Assembly (NCBI RefSeq): GCF_001015195.1
Contig: NZ_LDES01000038.1
Coordinates: 62,001 to 126,000 of the forward strand
Length of the DNA stretch: 64,000 nt
From: Sphingomonas sp. Y57
Lineage (GTDB): Bacteria; Pseudomonadota; Alphaproteobacteria; Sphingomonadales; Sphingomonadaceae
Direction: 5' to 3'
Shown: positions 1 to 7,414 of the stretch, in pieces
Numbering within the stretch: position 1 is the first letter of the stretch
Layout of the letters: the number at the start of each line of letters is the position of its first letter
Notes under the pieces: generated by a model
Databases searched by the model: none
Seen by the model: only the letters and a program-made list of their open reading frames with translations
Told to the model about the DNA's origin: nothing
Translations under genes and position numbers: made by a program

Positions 1-399
1 GACGATGTCCTTGGCTTCGCGCAGCTTGGCGACGAGGGCGAGGTTGTCGTCGCGCAGTTCCTTCAGCATGTCCTGTGCGCTGACGAAATCGGCGTCATTA
101 TCCTTGATGGACTGACGGCGGGCGATGTCCCCGACCGAACGAAGCGTGGTGTTGCCGGTCTTGCGGACCCGTTCGGCGATCACGTCGGTAGTGGCCAGGA
201 TCTGTGCAGCCTGGTCGTCCATCAGCAGATGATAGTCCCGGAAATGCGGGCCCGACACGTGCCAGTGGAAATTCTTCGTCTTGAAATAGAGCGCGAAGCT
301 GTCAGCCAGGATGCCGTTCAGCGCGTCCGCGACGCTCATCGCGCTGTTGCTCGGAAGGTCGGTAGGGGTCGCCAGGGCGGACTTGGGTTTCTTGGCCAT
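1..399 (-). CDS. dps: Dps-family DNA-binding ferritin-like protein (3' end off window)
   Basis: The first 133 codons of a leftward gene; the C-terminus lies beyond the window edge. Dps proteins form dodecamers that oxidise and store iron and protect DNA in starvation or oxidative stress. Residues 43-53 read NFHWHVSGPHF, the family hallmark, and the ferroxidase ligands H45, H57, D72 and E76 keep the family spacing (12, 15, 4). The basic N-terminal tail (MAKKPKSA) fits a DNA-binding extension. The ATG follows a good Shine-Dalgarno run (GAAGGGAG) on the minus strand. It diverges from rpmG. Family call secure; subtype not resolved. Confidence 0.93.
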   Translation of the reverse strand, partial: MAKKPKSALATPTDLPSNSAMSVADALNGILADSFALYFKTKNFHWHVSGPHFRDYHLLMDDQAAQILATTDVIAERVRKTGNTTLRSVGDIARRQSIKDNDADFVSAQDMLKELRDDNLALVAKLREAKDIV

Positions 400-580
400 G
401 ATCTTGGTTACTCCCTTCTCGATTCGGCTCGTCAACGATCATCGTGGCAAAAGGTGGCGACGGCGTCGCCGGAAAAACATCGGTTGCAGAAATCGACCGA
501 TTCGATCAGCGGGTCGATCCGGGATATCCACAGCATCCTTGACTCCGGACCCGTTCCGCCATTAAGGGCCCCATCCGAAC

Positions 581-608
581 AGCGGCGCGCGACGCCGCTT
601 TATTTTTT
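581..608 (+). terminator. Orphan intrinsic terminator just upstream of rpmG
   Basis: A 7-bp GC stem AGCGGCG/CGCCGCT (581-587 with 593-599) with a 5-nt loop is followed by TTATTTTTT. It is a strong plus-strand intrinsic terminator, yet no plus-strand gene precedes it: dps runs the other way. It ends only 25 bp before the rpmG start codon. It could end a short transcript starting near 570 (a TTGACT at 539-544 is a possible -35) or attenuate rpmG. The rest of 400-633 holds the dps leader and nothing else I recognise. Confidence 0.6.
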
Positions 609-633
609 GCACAGCGATTAAGGGTTTCGGGTC

Positions 634-801
634 ATGGCCAAGCCGACCACCGTCAAGATCAAGCTCGTCAGCACCGCCGACACCGGCTTCTTCTACGTCA
701 CCAAGAAGAATCCGCGCACCCAGACGGAGAAGCTCAGCTTCCGCAAGTACGATCCGGTCGTGCGCAAGCATGTCGACTTCAAGGAAGCCAAGATCAAGTA
801 A
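634..801 (+). CDS. rpmG: 50S ribosomal protein L33
   Basis: A 55-residue protein beginning [20 protein letters not shown] and ending in KEAKIK, the full usual length of bacterial L33. It is a small component of the large ribosomal subunit near the E site. This version has no zinc-binding CxxC pairs, so it is the zinc-free (C-) type common in Proteobacteria. AAGGG at 620-624 serves as ribosome-binding site. It stands alone, with a terminator upstream and another downstream. Confidence 0.97.
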   Translation: MAKPTTVKIKLVSTADTGFFYVTKKNPRTQTEKLSFRKYDPVVRKHVDFKEAKIK

Positions 802-804
802 GCC

Positions 805-872
805 GCAGGCCGGCGCGCCGGCCTGCTTGCCTGAACGGTTTCGCAAGCACCCGCCTTCGGGCGGGTGTTTTC
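805..872 (+). terminator. rpmG terminator with adjacent 22-bp palindrome
   Basis: Directly after the rpmG stop there is a perfect 22-bp palindrome at 805-826 (GCAGGCCGGC and its mirror). A second hairpin follows at 848-867, CACCCGCC-TTCG-GGCGGGTG, capped by a stable TTCG tetraloop and followed by TTTTCGTTT. The second is a classic intrinsic terminator for rpmG. Confidence 0.85.
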
Positions 873-1010
873 GTTTGTTCGGGCTTGTTTGTTTAGCCCT
901 CAAGCGCCGGGCGGCCAGCATCCGCTGGCCTTGGCTTTCCTCGCAAAAGCTCGGGCGGCCGTTCGGCCTTGCGGGACGCTGCCGCGGCCCGAGCCGGGCG
1001 CCTTCTTCCC

Positions 1011-1052
1011 GTCATCCCGGCGGAGGCCGGGATCTCGGGCGGCTCCTGCCCC
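1011..1052. repeat. Intergenic palindromic repeat, family A, half element
   Basis: GTCATCCCGGCGGAGGCCGG and its continuation GATCTCGGGCGGCTCCTGCC form one palindromic unit of the dispersed family seen again at 9264, 11791, 15707, 21174, 28221 and 35349. Here only one arm is clear. It sits between the convergent genes rpmG and divK. The rest of 873-1061 shows no gene. Confidence 0.75.
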
Positions 1053-1061
1053 GACCTTAGC

Positions 1062-1463
1062 CTACCCCGCGCGGACGAAGCCGCCGAGCGAGCCGGCCAG
1101 TTCCTCGACCGCGAGCACGAAGCGCGACACCGAGATCGGCTTCGAGACATAGGCGTCGGCGCCCGCCTCGCGCACGCGGCTCTCGTCGCCTTTTCCGGCA
1201 TAGGCGGTCACCGCCATCACCGGAATCGATTCGAGCTGTCCGTCCAGCTTCATCATGCGAATCAGCTCGACGCCGCTGATATGCGGCAACTGGATGTCCA
1301 TGATCACCAGTTGGGGCAGGAAGACCCTGATCGCGTCCAGCGCCTCGCGCGCGTCACGGACCGCCCTGACCTCCGCGCCATGCGCTTCGAGCAGGTCGCG
1401 AAAGAGCCGGAGATTCAGCTCATTATCCTCGACAATCAGGATTTTTTTCGCCACGGCAGCCAC
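1062..1463 (-). CDS. divK: DivK-like single-domain response regulator
   Basis: A 133-residue stand-alone receiver domain with no output domain. Phosphoacceptor D56 lies in VIMDIQLPHISG, with acidic pocket E12-D13 (VEDNELN), T86 (VTAYAGKGDE) and K108 (SKPIS). The NELN, SGVELI and KGDE signatures resemble Caulobacter DivK, which relays phosphorylation between DivJ, PleC and the CckA-CtrA cell-cycle pathway. That role is inferred from similarity. The gene is monocistronic and diverges from the DUF3572 gene. A different single-domain receiver is possible but less likely. Confidence 0.85.
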   Translation of the reverse strand: MAAVAKKILIVEDNELNLRLFRDLLEAHGAEVRAVRDAREALDAIRVFLPQLVIMDIQLPHISGVELIRMMKLDGQLESIPVMAVTAYAGKGDESRVREAGADAYVSKPISVSRFVLAVEELAGSLGGFVRAG

Positions 1464-1489
1464 ATCTAACCGAGCGGGGAGCCTACGTC

Positions 1490-1783
1490 ATGCCCTTCGC
1501 GGAATCAAATCCCGCAAATTCCCAAGGCCCCGGCGATGATGCGCCGCTGGTGACCGGGCTTAAGGCACTGGCCTGGACGCTCGACGATCCCGCCCGGGCC
1601 CGCCGGTTGCTCGACCTGACCGGGCTGACTCCCGACGCGCTGCGCGCGGGCGCGACCGATCCCGCAATCCTTGGCGCGCTGCTCGATTTCCTTTCGGGGC
1701 ACGAGCCCGACCTGATCGCCTGCGCCGAGGCGATCGGCGCAGCACCCACCGACCTGATCCGCGCACGGGAGGCGCTGTCGTGA
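1490..1783 (+). CDS. DUF3572 family protein
   Basis: A 97-residue protein of unknown function matching the small alphaproteobacterial DUF3572 family: a core with LTGLTPDALRAGATDP and LLDFLSGHEPDLIACAEAIG, predicted all-helical with no signal or membrane segment. Its stop TGA overlaps the GTG start of the next gene (GTGA), which implies translational coupling with the HAD-like hydrolase. It diverges from divK, and in other alphaproteobacteria DUF3572 genes are also found beside divK; I give that from general knowledge. No function can be assigned. Confidence 0.8.
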   Translation: MPFAESNPANSQGPGDDAPLVTGLKALAWTLDDPARARRLLDLTGLTPDALRAGATDPAILGALLDFLSGHEPDLIACAEAIGAAPTDLIRAREALS

Positions 1784-2412
1784 CGAACGCGACGCGGGCG
1801 ACGGGCGGCCGGCCGTTGCTGATCACCGATTGCGATGAGGTGCTGCTCCACATGGTCACGCCGTTCGGCGCCTGGCTCGACGAGGCGCACGCGATCGACT
1901 TCGCGATGGAGCGACCCGACTTCAGCAGCGCCCTCACCCGGCGTGCCGACAGCAGCCCGGTCGAGGAGGAACATATCGGGCCGCTGCTGGACGCTTTCTT
2001 CACCACCGAGATGCACCGCCAGACGCTGGTCCCCCACGCCGCCCGCGCGCTGGCGACGATCGCCGAGCTGGCCGACATCGTCGTCCTCACCAACCTGACC
2101 GACCAGTTCCACGCCGGCCGCGTCGCGCAGCTCGACGCGGTCGGCATCCGCCACCGGGTCCAGTGCAACCAGGGTGGCAAGGGCCGGCCGGTCGCCGATC
2201 TGATCGCCGAATATCAGCCCTCGGCTGCGGTGTTCGTCGACGACCTGCCCCATCATCACGCCTCGGTCGCGCGCCATGCGCCCGAGGTCTGGCGGCTGCA
2301 CATGATCGCCGAACCGCGCATTGCCCGCCATCGGCCGCCTGCCGCCGAAGCCCATGCCAGGATCGATGACTGGGCCGAGGCGCTGCCCTGGATCATATCG
2401 CGCTTCGTCTGA
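1780..2412 (+). CDS. HAD-superfamily hydrolase-like protein
   Basis: A 210-residue protein starting with GTG inside the stop of the upstream gene. ITDCDEVLL at residues 14-22 is HAD motif I (DxDxV), VVLTNLTDQF gives the motif II serine/threonine position, and AVFVDDLPHHHASV is motif IV with the paired aspartates. A phosphatase or related activity is likely; the substrate is unknown. It lies in a plus-strand series with DUF3572 upstream and the RidA-like gene downstream. Confidence 0.75.
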   Translation: MTNATRATGGRPLLITDCDEVLLHMVTPFGAWLDEAHAIDFAMERPDFSSALTRRADSSPVEEEHIGPLLDAFFTTEMHRQTLVPHAARALATIAELADIVVLTNLTDQFHAGRVAQLDAVGIRHRVQCNQGGKGRPVADLIAEYQPSAAVFVDDLPHHHASVARHAPEVWRLHMIAEPRIARHRPPAAEAHARIDDWAEALPWIISRFV

Positions 2413-2517
2413 ACGGCTGTCTCAACCAGATTCCAGGACGGCCGATCCATGAATCGCGCGCCCGTCTTCGCCAACAGCCCGCTTGACGCCCGGCGGGGAC
2501 TACAGGAAAGAAACGCC

Positions 2518-2985
2518 ATGAGCATCGACAGCCGTCTCACCGCACTGGGGATCGCGCTTCCGGCCCCCGCCGCACCGGTTGCCGCCTATGTGCCGGCGGT
2601 GGAGGCCAATGGCCTGCTCCACATATCCGGCCAGCTTCCCTTCCGCGCCGATGGCAGCCTGATCACCGGGCGGCTCGGCCAGGACGTCACGCTGGAGGAA
2701 GGCGCCGAGGCAGCGAAGCGCTGCGGCATCATGCTGATCGCGCAGATCCGGGCGGCGCTGGGCGGCGATCTGTCGCGGGTCGAGCGGATCGTCAAGCTGG
2801 GCGCCTTCATCGCGTCGACCCCCGATTTCACCGACCAGCCCAAGGTAGCCAACGGCGCGTCCGAGCTGATGCAAGCCGTATTCGGCGACGCCGGCCGCCA
2901 TGCCCGCAGCGCGGTCGGGGTTCCGGTGCTGCCGCTTGGTGCGGCCGTGGAGGTCGATGCCATTGTCGCTGTTCGGGCTCTTTGA
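2518..2985 (+). CDS. RidA (YjgF/YER057c/UK114) family protein
   Basis: A 155-residue protein from an ATG preceded by AGGAAAG; an upstream in-frame ATG at 2449 has no such site. RidA proteins hydrolyse reactive enamine or imine intermediates from amino-acid enzymes such as threonine dehydratase. The ISGQLPFRADG segment, the VERIVKLGAFI strand and the ARSAVGVPVLPLGAAVEVDAI ending are family features, with the substrate-binding arginine kept in ARSAVGV. It belongs to the longer subgroup that begins with an LGIALP-type segment. Its 3' end overlaps the next gene by 29 bp in another frame. Confidence 0.88.
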   Translation: MSIDSRLTALGIALPAPAAPVAAYVPAVEANGLLHISGQLPFRADGSLITGRLGQDVTLEEGAEAAKRCGIMLIAQIRAALGGDLSRVERIVKLGAFIASTPDFTDQPKVANGASELMQAVFGDAGRHARSAVGVPVLPLGAAVEVDAIVAVRAL

Positions 2986-3724
2986 TCGCTGGCGATTTCC
3001 GGTCCCCGACGCCCGGCGCGTCGGCTTCCTGACGCGTACTCCCTTTGCCAACAAGGGGCTTCACGGCAGCCGTCATCCCGAGAACAGCCGTGCGGCGATC
3101 GAGGCCGCGGTGGCGATGGGCTACGGCGTCAAGGTCGACGTCCAGTTCAGCCTCGACGGCCTCGCCTATGTCATTGCCGATCCGACGATCGAGCGGATGA
3201 CCGGCGAGCCCGGCCAGATCCGGCATTTGTCGAGCAAGCATCTCGGCGAGGTCCGGCTGCGCGGCAGCGATGAGACCATTCCCCAGCTCAAGGAGATATT
3301 GGGCCTGGTCGCGGGCCGGACGCCGGTGCTGGTCGAACTCCGCACGATCGAGGGCCATGTATCGCAGCTCTGCGTTGCGGTGCGCCATGCCATCGAGGGC
3401 TATCGCGGCGAGGCCGCGGTGATGTCGCTCCATCCCGAGGTGCCGCGCTGGTTCGCTTCGCACGGCGGCCGCATCCCCCGCGGACTGATGCTTTCCGACG
3501 ACAGCGTCTACGCACGCGAGGCCGGAGCCGAGCAGATCAAGGCGATCTGGCGTTCGCGCCCCGAATTCCTTGCGATCGACATTCGCGACCTGCCCAACCG
3601 CTTTGCCCAGCGCCAGCGCAAGCGCGGCATCCCGATCCTCGCCTGGACGGTCGGATCGGCCGAGCAGCAGGCGGTCGCCGCCGATTGCGCCGACCAGATC
3701 ATCTTCGAGGCGCCCGGATGGTGA
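2957..3724 (+). CDS. Glycerophosphodiester phosphodiesterase-fold protein, probably inactive
   Basis: 255 residues from an ATG preceded by GGAGG, overlapping the RidA gene. The chain follows a GDPD TIM barrel: GLHG..PENSRAAIEAA, DVQFSLDG, DETIPQLKEIL, EGYRGEAAVMSLHPEV, FLAIDIRDLPNRF and ILAWTV. The catalytic residues are changed, however. The AHRG motif reads ANKG (N32, K33), the metal-binding E-x-D reads KVD (K59, D61) and the second catalytic HD reads AD (A74, D75). Active GDPDs hydrolyse glycerophosphodiesters to glycerol-3-phosphate with the two histidines and a divalent metal. I infer a pseudoenzyme or a binding protein. There is no frameshift or stop. Confidence 0.8.
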   Translation: MPLSLFGLFDRWRFPVPDARRVGFLTRTPFANKGLHGSRHPENSRAAIEAAVAMGYGVKVDVQFSLDGLAYVIADPTIERMTGEPGQIRHLSSKHLGEVRLRGSDETIPQLKEILGLVAGRTPVLVELRTIEGHVSQLCVAVRHAIEGYRGEAAVMSLHPEVPRWFASHGGRIPRGLMLSDDSVYAREAGAEQIKAIWRSRPEFLAIDIRDLPNRFAQRQRKRGIPILAWTVGSAEQQAVAADCADQIIFEAPGW

Positions 3725-3757
3725 AGGCTCCGGAGCTTGTTCGATTGTCGTCGAACC

Positions 3758-3836
3758 GGCACCGGCCCGCTCCCCCACCCGGTCTCACAGTCAGTGTACC
3801 ATGTTGGGAGGCCGGGCGGGGGAGCGGGCCGGTGCC
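3758..3836. repeat. 26-bp inverted repeat between two genes
   Basis: GGCACCGGCCCGCTCCCCC at 3758-3776 reappears inverted at 3818-3836. The full 26-bp arms (3758-3783 and 3811-3836) differ at two positions and enclose a 27-bp centre. It fills most of the gap between the GDPD-like gene and the FemAB-like gene. No T-tract follows, so a simple terminator is unlikely. It may be a miniature repeat element. Confidence 0.7.
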
Positions 3837-3845
3837 ACCAGTGCC

Positions 3846-4979
3846 ATGAGCTCGCTCATGGCGCATACCGCTGCGGGGGTGGCCAGCATCGAGCGAGACG
3901 CGTGGGACGCCTGCGCCGGCGACGGCAATCCCTTCGTCTCGCACGACTTCCTGTCGATCCTGGAGGAATCAGGCAGCGCCACCGCGCGCAGCGGCTGGCA
4001 GCCCATCCCGATCGTCATCGACGACGCCGACGGCCGCGCCGCCGCGATCCTGCCCGCCTATGCCAAGAGCCACAGCCAGGGCGAATATGTGTTCGACCAT
4101 GCCTGGGCAGACGCCTGGCAGCGCGCGGGAGGCGATTATTATCCCAAGCTGCAGATCGCTGTGCCGTTCAGCCCCGTGCCCGGTCCCCGGCTGCTGCTCC
4201 GCGACCCGGGCCTCGCCCCGGCGCTGATCGCGGCGGCGGAGGCGCTGGTCGAGCAACACGGCCTGTCGTCGGCGCACGCCACCTTCATCGCCGCCGATCA
4301 GGTGCCGCTGTTCGAGGCGGCGGGCTGGCTGATTCGTACCGATCGCCAGTTCCACTGGGCCAATCGCGGCTATGACAGCTTCGACGATTTTCTGGGCGCG
4401 CTCGCGTCGCGCAAGCGCAAGGCGATCCGCAAGGAGCGCGCCGCGGCGGTCGCGGGGCTGGAGATCGTCCATCTGACCGGTGCCGCGATCGAGGAACGGC
4501 ATTGGGATGCCTTCTGGCGCTTCTACCAGGACACCGGATCGCGCAAATGGGGGCGGCCCTATCTGACGCGCCAATTCTTCTCGCTGCTCGGGCGGCGGAT
4601 GGCGGACAAAGTGCTGCTGATGCTGGCGCTGCGCGACGGAGAACCGATCGCCGGAGCGCTCAACCTGATCGGCGCCGACACGCTCTACGGCCGCTACTGG
4701 GGCTGTACCGAGGAGGTGCCCTTCCTTCATTTCGAGCTCTGCTATTATCAGGCGATCGAGGCAGCGATCGAGCGCGGCCTTGCCCGCGTCGAGGCGGGCG
4801 CCCAGGGCGAGCACAAGCTGGCCCGCGGCTATGAACCGGTGCCGACCTTCTCGGCGCACTTCATCCCCCATCCCGCCTTCCGCCACGCCGTCGCCGACTA
4901 TCTGGAGCAGGAACGCCGCGCGGTGGCCGCGAACATCGAGGGGCTGGAGGAGTATACGCCGTTTCGTCGCTCCCCTTGA
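3846..4979 (+). CDS. GNAT/FemAB-like N-acyltransferase (PF04339 type)
   Basis: A 377-residue soluble protein of the COG3146 group, related to GNAT and FemAB acyltransferases. Typical segments are NPFVSHDFLSILEESG near the N-terminus, GDYYPKLQIAVPFSPVPGPRLL, LASRKRKAIRKER in the middle and GRYWGCTEEVPFLHFELCYYQAIE and VEAGAQGEHKLARGY near the C-terminus. The family is annotated as peptidoglycan biosynthesis or recognition, but its substrate is not established. The start at 3846 is chosen because the upstream extension is low-complexity Ser/Arg antisense-like sequence; 3858 is an alternative. No clear ribosome-binding site was seen. Confidence 0.85.
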   Translation: MSSLMAHTAAGVASIERDAWDACAGDGNPFVSHDFLSILEESGSATARSGWQPIPIVIDDADGRAAAILPAYAKSHSQGEYVFDHAWADAWQRAGGDYYPKLQIAVPFSPVPGPRLLLRDPGLAPALIAAAEALVEQHGLSSAHATFIAADQVPLFEAAGWLIRTDRQFHWANRGYDSFDDFLGALASRKRKAIRKERAAAVAGLEIVHLTGAAIEERHWDAFWRFYQDTGSRKWGRPYLTRQFFSLLGRRMADKVLLMLALRDGEPIAGALNLIGADTLYGRYWGCTEEVPFLHFELCYYQAIEAAIERGLARVEAGAQGEHKLARGYEPVPTFSAHFIPHPAFRHAVADYLEQERRAVAANIEGLEEYTPFRRSP

Positions 4980-4981
4980 CC

Positions 4982-5127
4982 GTCATGCCAGCCCCTCGAC
5001 TGCCTGCAAGGCAGGCGCTCGGGATAAACTTCAGCCAAAGGCTGAAGGCCGGCATCCATGTCTGTCCTCTCCCCGATGGCCAACTGGCTGATGAGAGACA
5101 TGGACCCCAGCCTTCGCTGGGGTGACG
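4982..5127. repeat. Composite intergenic repeat (family A variant)
   Basis: Begins GTCATGCCAGCCCCTCGACT and ends with the inverted unit ACCCCAGCCTTCGCTGGGGTGAC, with internal hairpins TGCCTGCAAGGCA and CTTCAGCCAAAGGCTGAAG. AGACATGGA near the right end mirrors TCCATGTCT near the centre. It has the same outward GTCAT..GTGAC layout as the other family A elements. It lies between convergent genes. The rest of 5128-5243 is non-coding with no other clear signal. Confidence 0.65.
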
Positions 5128-5243
5128 AAAAAAGCGGAGAGGACGGAGCCCGACAGGGCTCCGCAAGCGCGAATGCGCGCCCGAGCTTATGCGAGGATAG
5201 CCAAGGTCGCGGATGCGACCGCCGGCGCTTGAGGCCAAGCAAG

Positions 5244-5540
5244 CTACGCCGCCAGGCGGTTTCCGAACCCCAGCATCGCACGCGCCTGGCGCTGTGCTTC
5301 GAGCACTTCGCGGGCGGTCATCTCCTCGGCGATCTCGGCGCGGCACTCGGCGGCGCGGCGGTTGCCGCCGATCGCGGCGATGTTGAACCATTTATGCGCG
5401 GCGACCAGGTCAAGCGGACATCCGTCGGCCCCCGCCGAGAAGGAGACGCCGAGCTGAAAGCAGGCGTCGATGTCGCCCGCCATGGCGTCGCGCAGGCGGG
5501 CTTCGGTCAGGAATTGATGCGACTTGAGACTATGACCCAT
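5244..5540 (-). CDS. Small Sel1-like repeat protein
   Basis: 98 residues with about two Sel1/TPR-like helical repeats: DACFQLGVSFSAGADGCPLDLVAAHKWFNIAAIGGNRRAAECR. The sequence AHKWFNIAA-GN is the Sel1 signature, where paired helices form protein-binding surfaces. I chose the ATG at 5540, preceded by GGAGCGGG; a longer form starting at 5609 is possible. No signal peptide is evident, so it is probably cytosolic. Its partner is unknown. It lies just downstream of panC on the same strand, though with a 138-bp gap. Confidence 0.8.
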   Translation of the reverse strand: MGHSLKSHQFLTEARLRDAMAGDIDACFQLGVSFSAGADGCPLDLVAAHKWFNIAAIGGNRRAAECRAEIAEEMTAREVLEAQRQARAMLGFGNRLAA

Positions 5541-5678
5541 GTCCCGCTCCACTGTTCCGCTGGGAGCGATGACGGTCTCTTGCTGGCCGACCGTGCCGTT
5601 CCCCAACAAGGTTAACGGCGCGCCGGCGAGGATGTTTAGGGCCGCACTTCCCCTGCCCCACGAGCAGGGGACGATAGA

Positions 5679-6527
5679 TCAGGTGGCGGGCTCGACGGCC
5701 AGATTATCGATGAGCCGGGTGCCGCCGAGCTTGGCTGCGGCGATCAGGCGGGCGGGGCCATCGAGCCGGTCGACCGGTTCGAGGGTCGCTGCGTCGACCA
5801 GTGCGATATAGTCGATCGGGTCGAAGCCCGCTTCCGAGAGCCGCGCCGTCGCCGCCGCGAGCGCCACCGCAATGTCGCCGCCCCGGCCGATCGCCGCTGC
5901 CGCCTCGCCCAGGGCACGAGGCAGGGTCCGCGCGGTCACGCGCTCCTCGGGGCTCAGATAGGCGTTGCGCGACGACAGGGCGAGGCCATCGTCATCGCGC
6001 TGGGTGGGGACGCCGACGATCTCTATGTCGATGTCGAGATCGGCGACGAACCGGCGGATCACGGCGAGCTGCTGAAAATCCTTTTCGCCGAAGAAGGCGA
6101 TATCGGGCTTCACCTGCTGGAACAGCTTGGTGACGACGGTGGCGACACCGGCGAAATGGCCTGGCCGGGCTGCTCCGTCCCAGCGCTCGCTGACCCCGCC
6201 GACCGAGATGCTGGTGGCAAAACCTTCAGGGTACATCGTCGGCACGTCGGGCGCCCAGAGCAGGGTGGCGCCGGCGGCTTCGAGCATCGCGACGTCGGCC
6301 GCCTCGCGGCGCGGATAGGCGTCGAGATCCTCATTGGGTCCGAACTGAGTGGGATTGACGAAGATCGACACGACCACCTGGCAGCCGCGGCTGCGCGCCG
6401 CATCGACCAGCGCGACATGGCCGCGATGGAGCGCCCCCATGGTGGGCACCAGCGCAACCGGCGCCCCACTTATCCTCAATTTTGCGACCTCCTGCCGGAG
6501 ATCGGCTATGTTCCGAACGATTTGCAC
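5679..6527 (-). CDS. panC: Pantoate--beta-alanine ligase (pantothenate synthetase)
   Basis: 282 residues. It condenses pantoate and beta-alanine with ATP to give pantothenate, the coenzyme A precursor, in the cytosol. PTMGALHRGH holds the HIGH-like nucleotide motif, followed by VVSIFVNPTQFGPNEDLDAYPR, FFGEKDFQQLAVIRR and the KMSKS-like LALSSRNAYLS. Length is normal. The start is not an ATG: GTG at 6527 gives MQIVRNIADLR and fits the family; TTG at 6530 is the alternative. It diverges from mipZ. A weak hairpin (5650-5670) lies past the stop. Confidence 0.96.
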   Translation of the reverse strand: MQIVRNIADLRQEVAKLRISGAPVALVPTMGALHRGHVALVDAARSRGCQVVVSIFVNPTQFGPNEDLDAYPRREAADVAMLEAAGATLLWAPDVPTMYPEGFATSISVGGVSERWDGAARPGHFAGVATVVTKLFQQVKPDIAFFGEKDFQQLAVIRRFVADLDIDIEIVGVPTQRDDDGLALSSRNAYLSPEERVTARTLPRALGEAAAAIGRGGDIAVALAAATARLSEAGFDPIDYIALVDAATLEPVDRLDGPARLIAAAKLGGTRLIDNLAVEPAT

Positions 6528-6610
6528 CAATTATAGTCCCCGTTTAGTGAGACGCTCCTTGGACAAGGCCGGCCGCTCGATCAAGCGCGGTGCGGCGAAG
6601 GGAAGATAGT

Positions 6611-7414
6611 TTGCAAAAAGCCCATCTCATAACCTTCGCCAACGAAAAGGGCGGATCGGGGAAATCGACCACCTCCGTCCATGTCGCGGTCGCGCTCGCC
6701 GCCGCCGGGCGCCGGGTCGCCGCGATCGACCTCGACACGCGGCAGCGGACTCTCGCCCGCTATCTGGAGAACCGGCTGGCGACCGCGCAGCGCACGGGCC
6801 AGGCGCTGGCAACGCCCAGCTTCGAGACCTTCGATCCGGCGCGCGGACATCTGCTCGATGACCTGATCGAAGGCTTTGCCGCCGATCACGAGATCATCGT
6901 GATCGATACGCCCGGCCGCGACGACGAACATGCCCGCGCCGCGATCGTCCGCGCCGACACGCTGGTGACGCCGATCAACGACAGCTTCGTCGACCTCGAC
7001 CTGATCGGCCAGGTCGATCCCGAGACCTTCAAGATCCGTCGGCCGAGCTTCTATTCGGAACTGGTGTGGGAAGCGCGCAAGGCGCGCGGCCGGATCGATG
7101 GCGGCACGGTCGACTGGGTGCTGCTGCGCAACCGCCTCCAGCATCTGGAGGCGCGCAACATGCGCCGTGTCGCCGACGCGATGCAGGAACTGGCTAAGCG
7201 GGTCGGTTTCCGGGTCATCCCGGGCCTGTCCGAGCGCGTCATCTACCGGGAACTCTTCCCCAAGGGCCTCACGCTGCTCGACCTCAAGGCGATCGGCAAC
7301 GACGCGGGGATCGGCCATGTCGCCGCGCGGCAGGAGCTGCGCGAGATGGTAGCGGGCCTGGCGCTGTCGCAATGGCCCCAGCATCAGGCGCCCAGCCAGG
7401 CGGCGGCCGGATGA
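6611..7414 (+). CDS. mipZ: MipZ-type division-plane ATPase (ParA/MinD family)
   Basis: About 267 residues. The deviant Walker A motif ANEKGGSGKSTTS is followed by AAIDLDTRQRTLARYLENR and IIVIDTPGRDDEHARAAI, and DTLVTPINDSFVDLDLIGQVDPETF is strongly diagnostic for MipZ. In Caulobacter MipZ binds ParB at the origin and forms a polar gradient that blocks FtsZ away from midcell; this role is inferred here. The TTG at 6611 lies 7 bp after GAAGGGA; GTG at 6590 would add seven residues. The last codons overlap the next gene (ATGA). Confidence 0.93.
   Translation: MQKAHLITFANEKGGSGKSTTSVHVAVALAAAGRRVAAIDLDTRQRTLARYLENRLATAQRTGQALATPSFETFDPARGHLLDDLIEGFAADHEIIVIDTPGRDDEHARAAIVRADTLVTPINDSFVDLDLIGQVDPETFKIRRPSFYSELVWEARKARGRIDGGTVDWVLLRNRLQHLEARNMRRVADAMQELAKRVGFRVIPGLSERVIYRELFPKGLTLLDLKAIGNDAGIGHVAARQELREMVAGLALSQWPQHQAPSQAAAG

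Noticed and set aside
5650-5670. Terminator after panC
   Set aside because: A 7-bp stem without T-tract; too weak to list as a feature.
6530-6558. Promoter for panC from TATAAT overlapping its start
   Set aside because: No -35 at any useful distance, and transcription would begin inside the gene.
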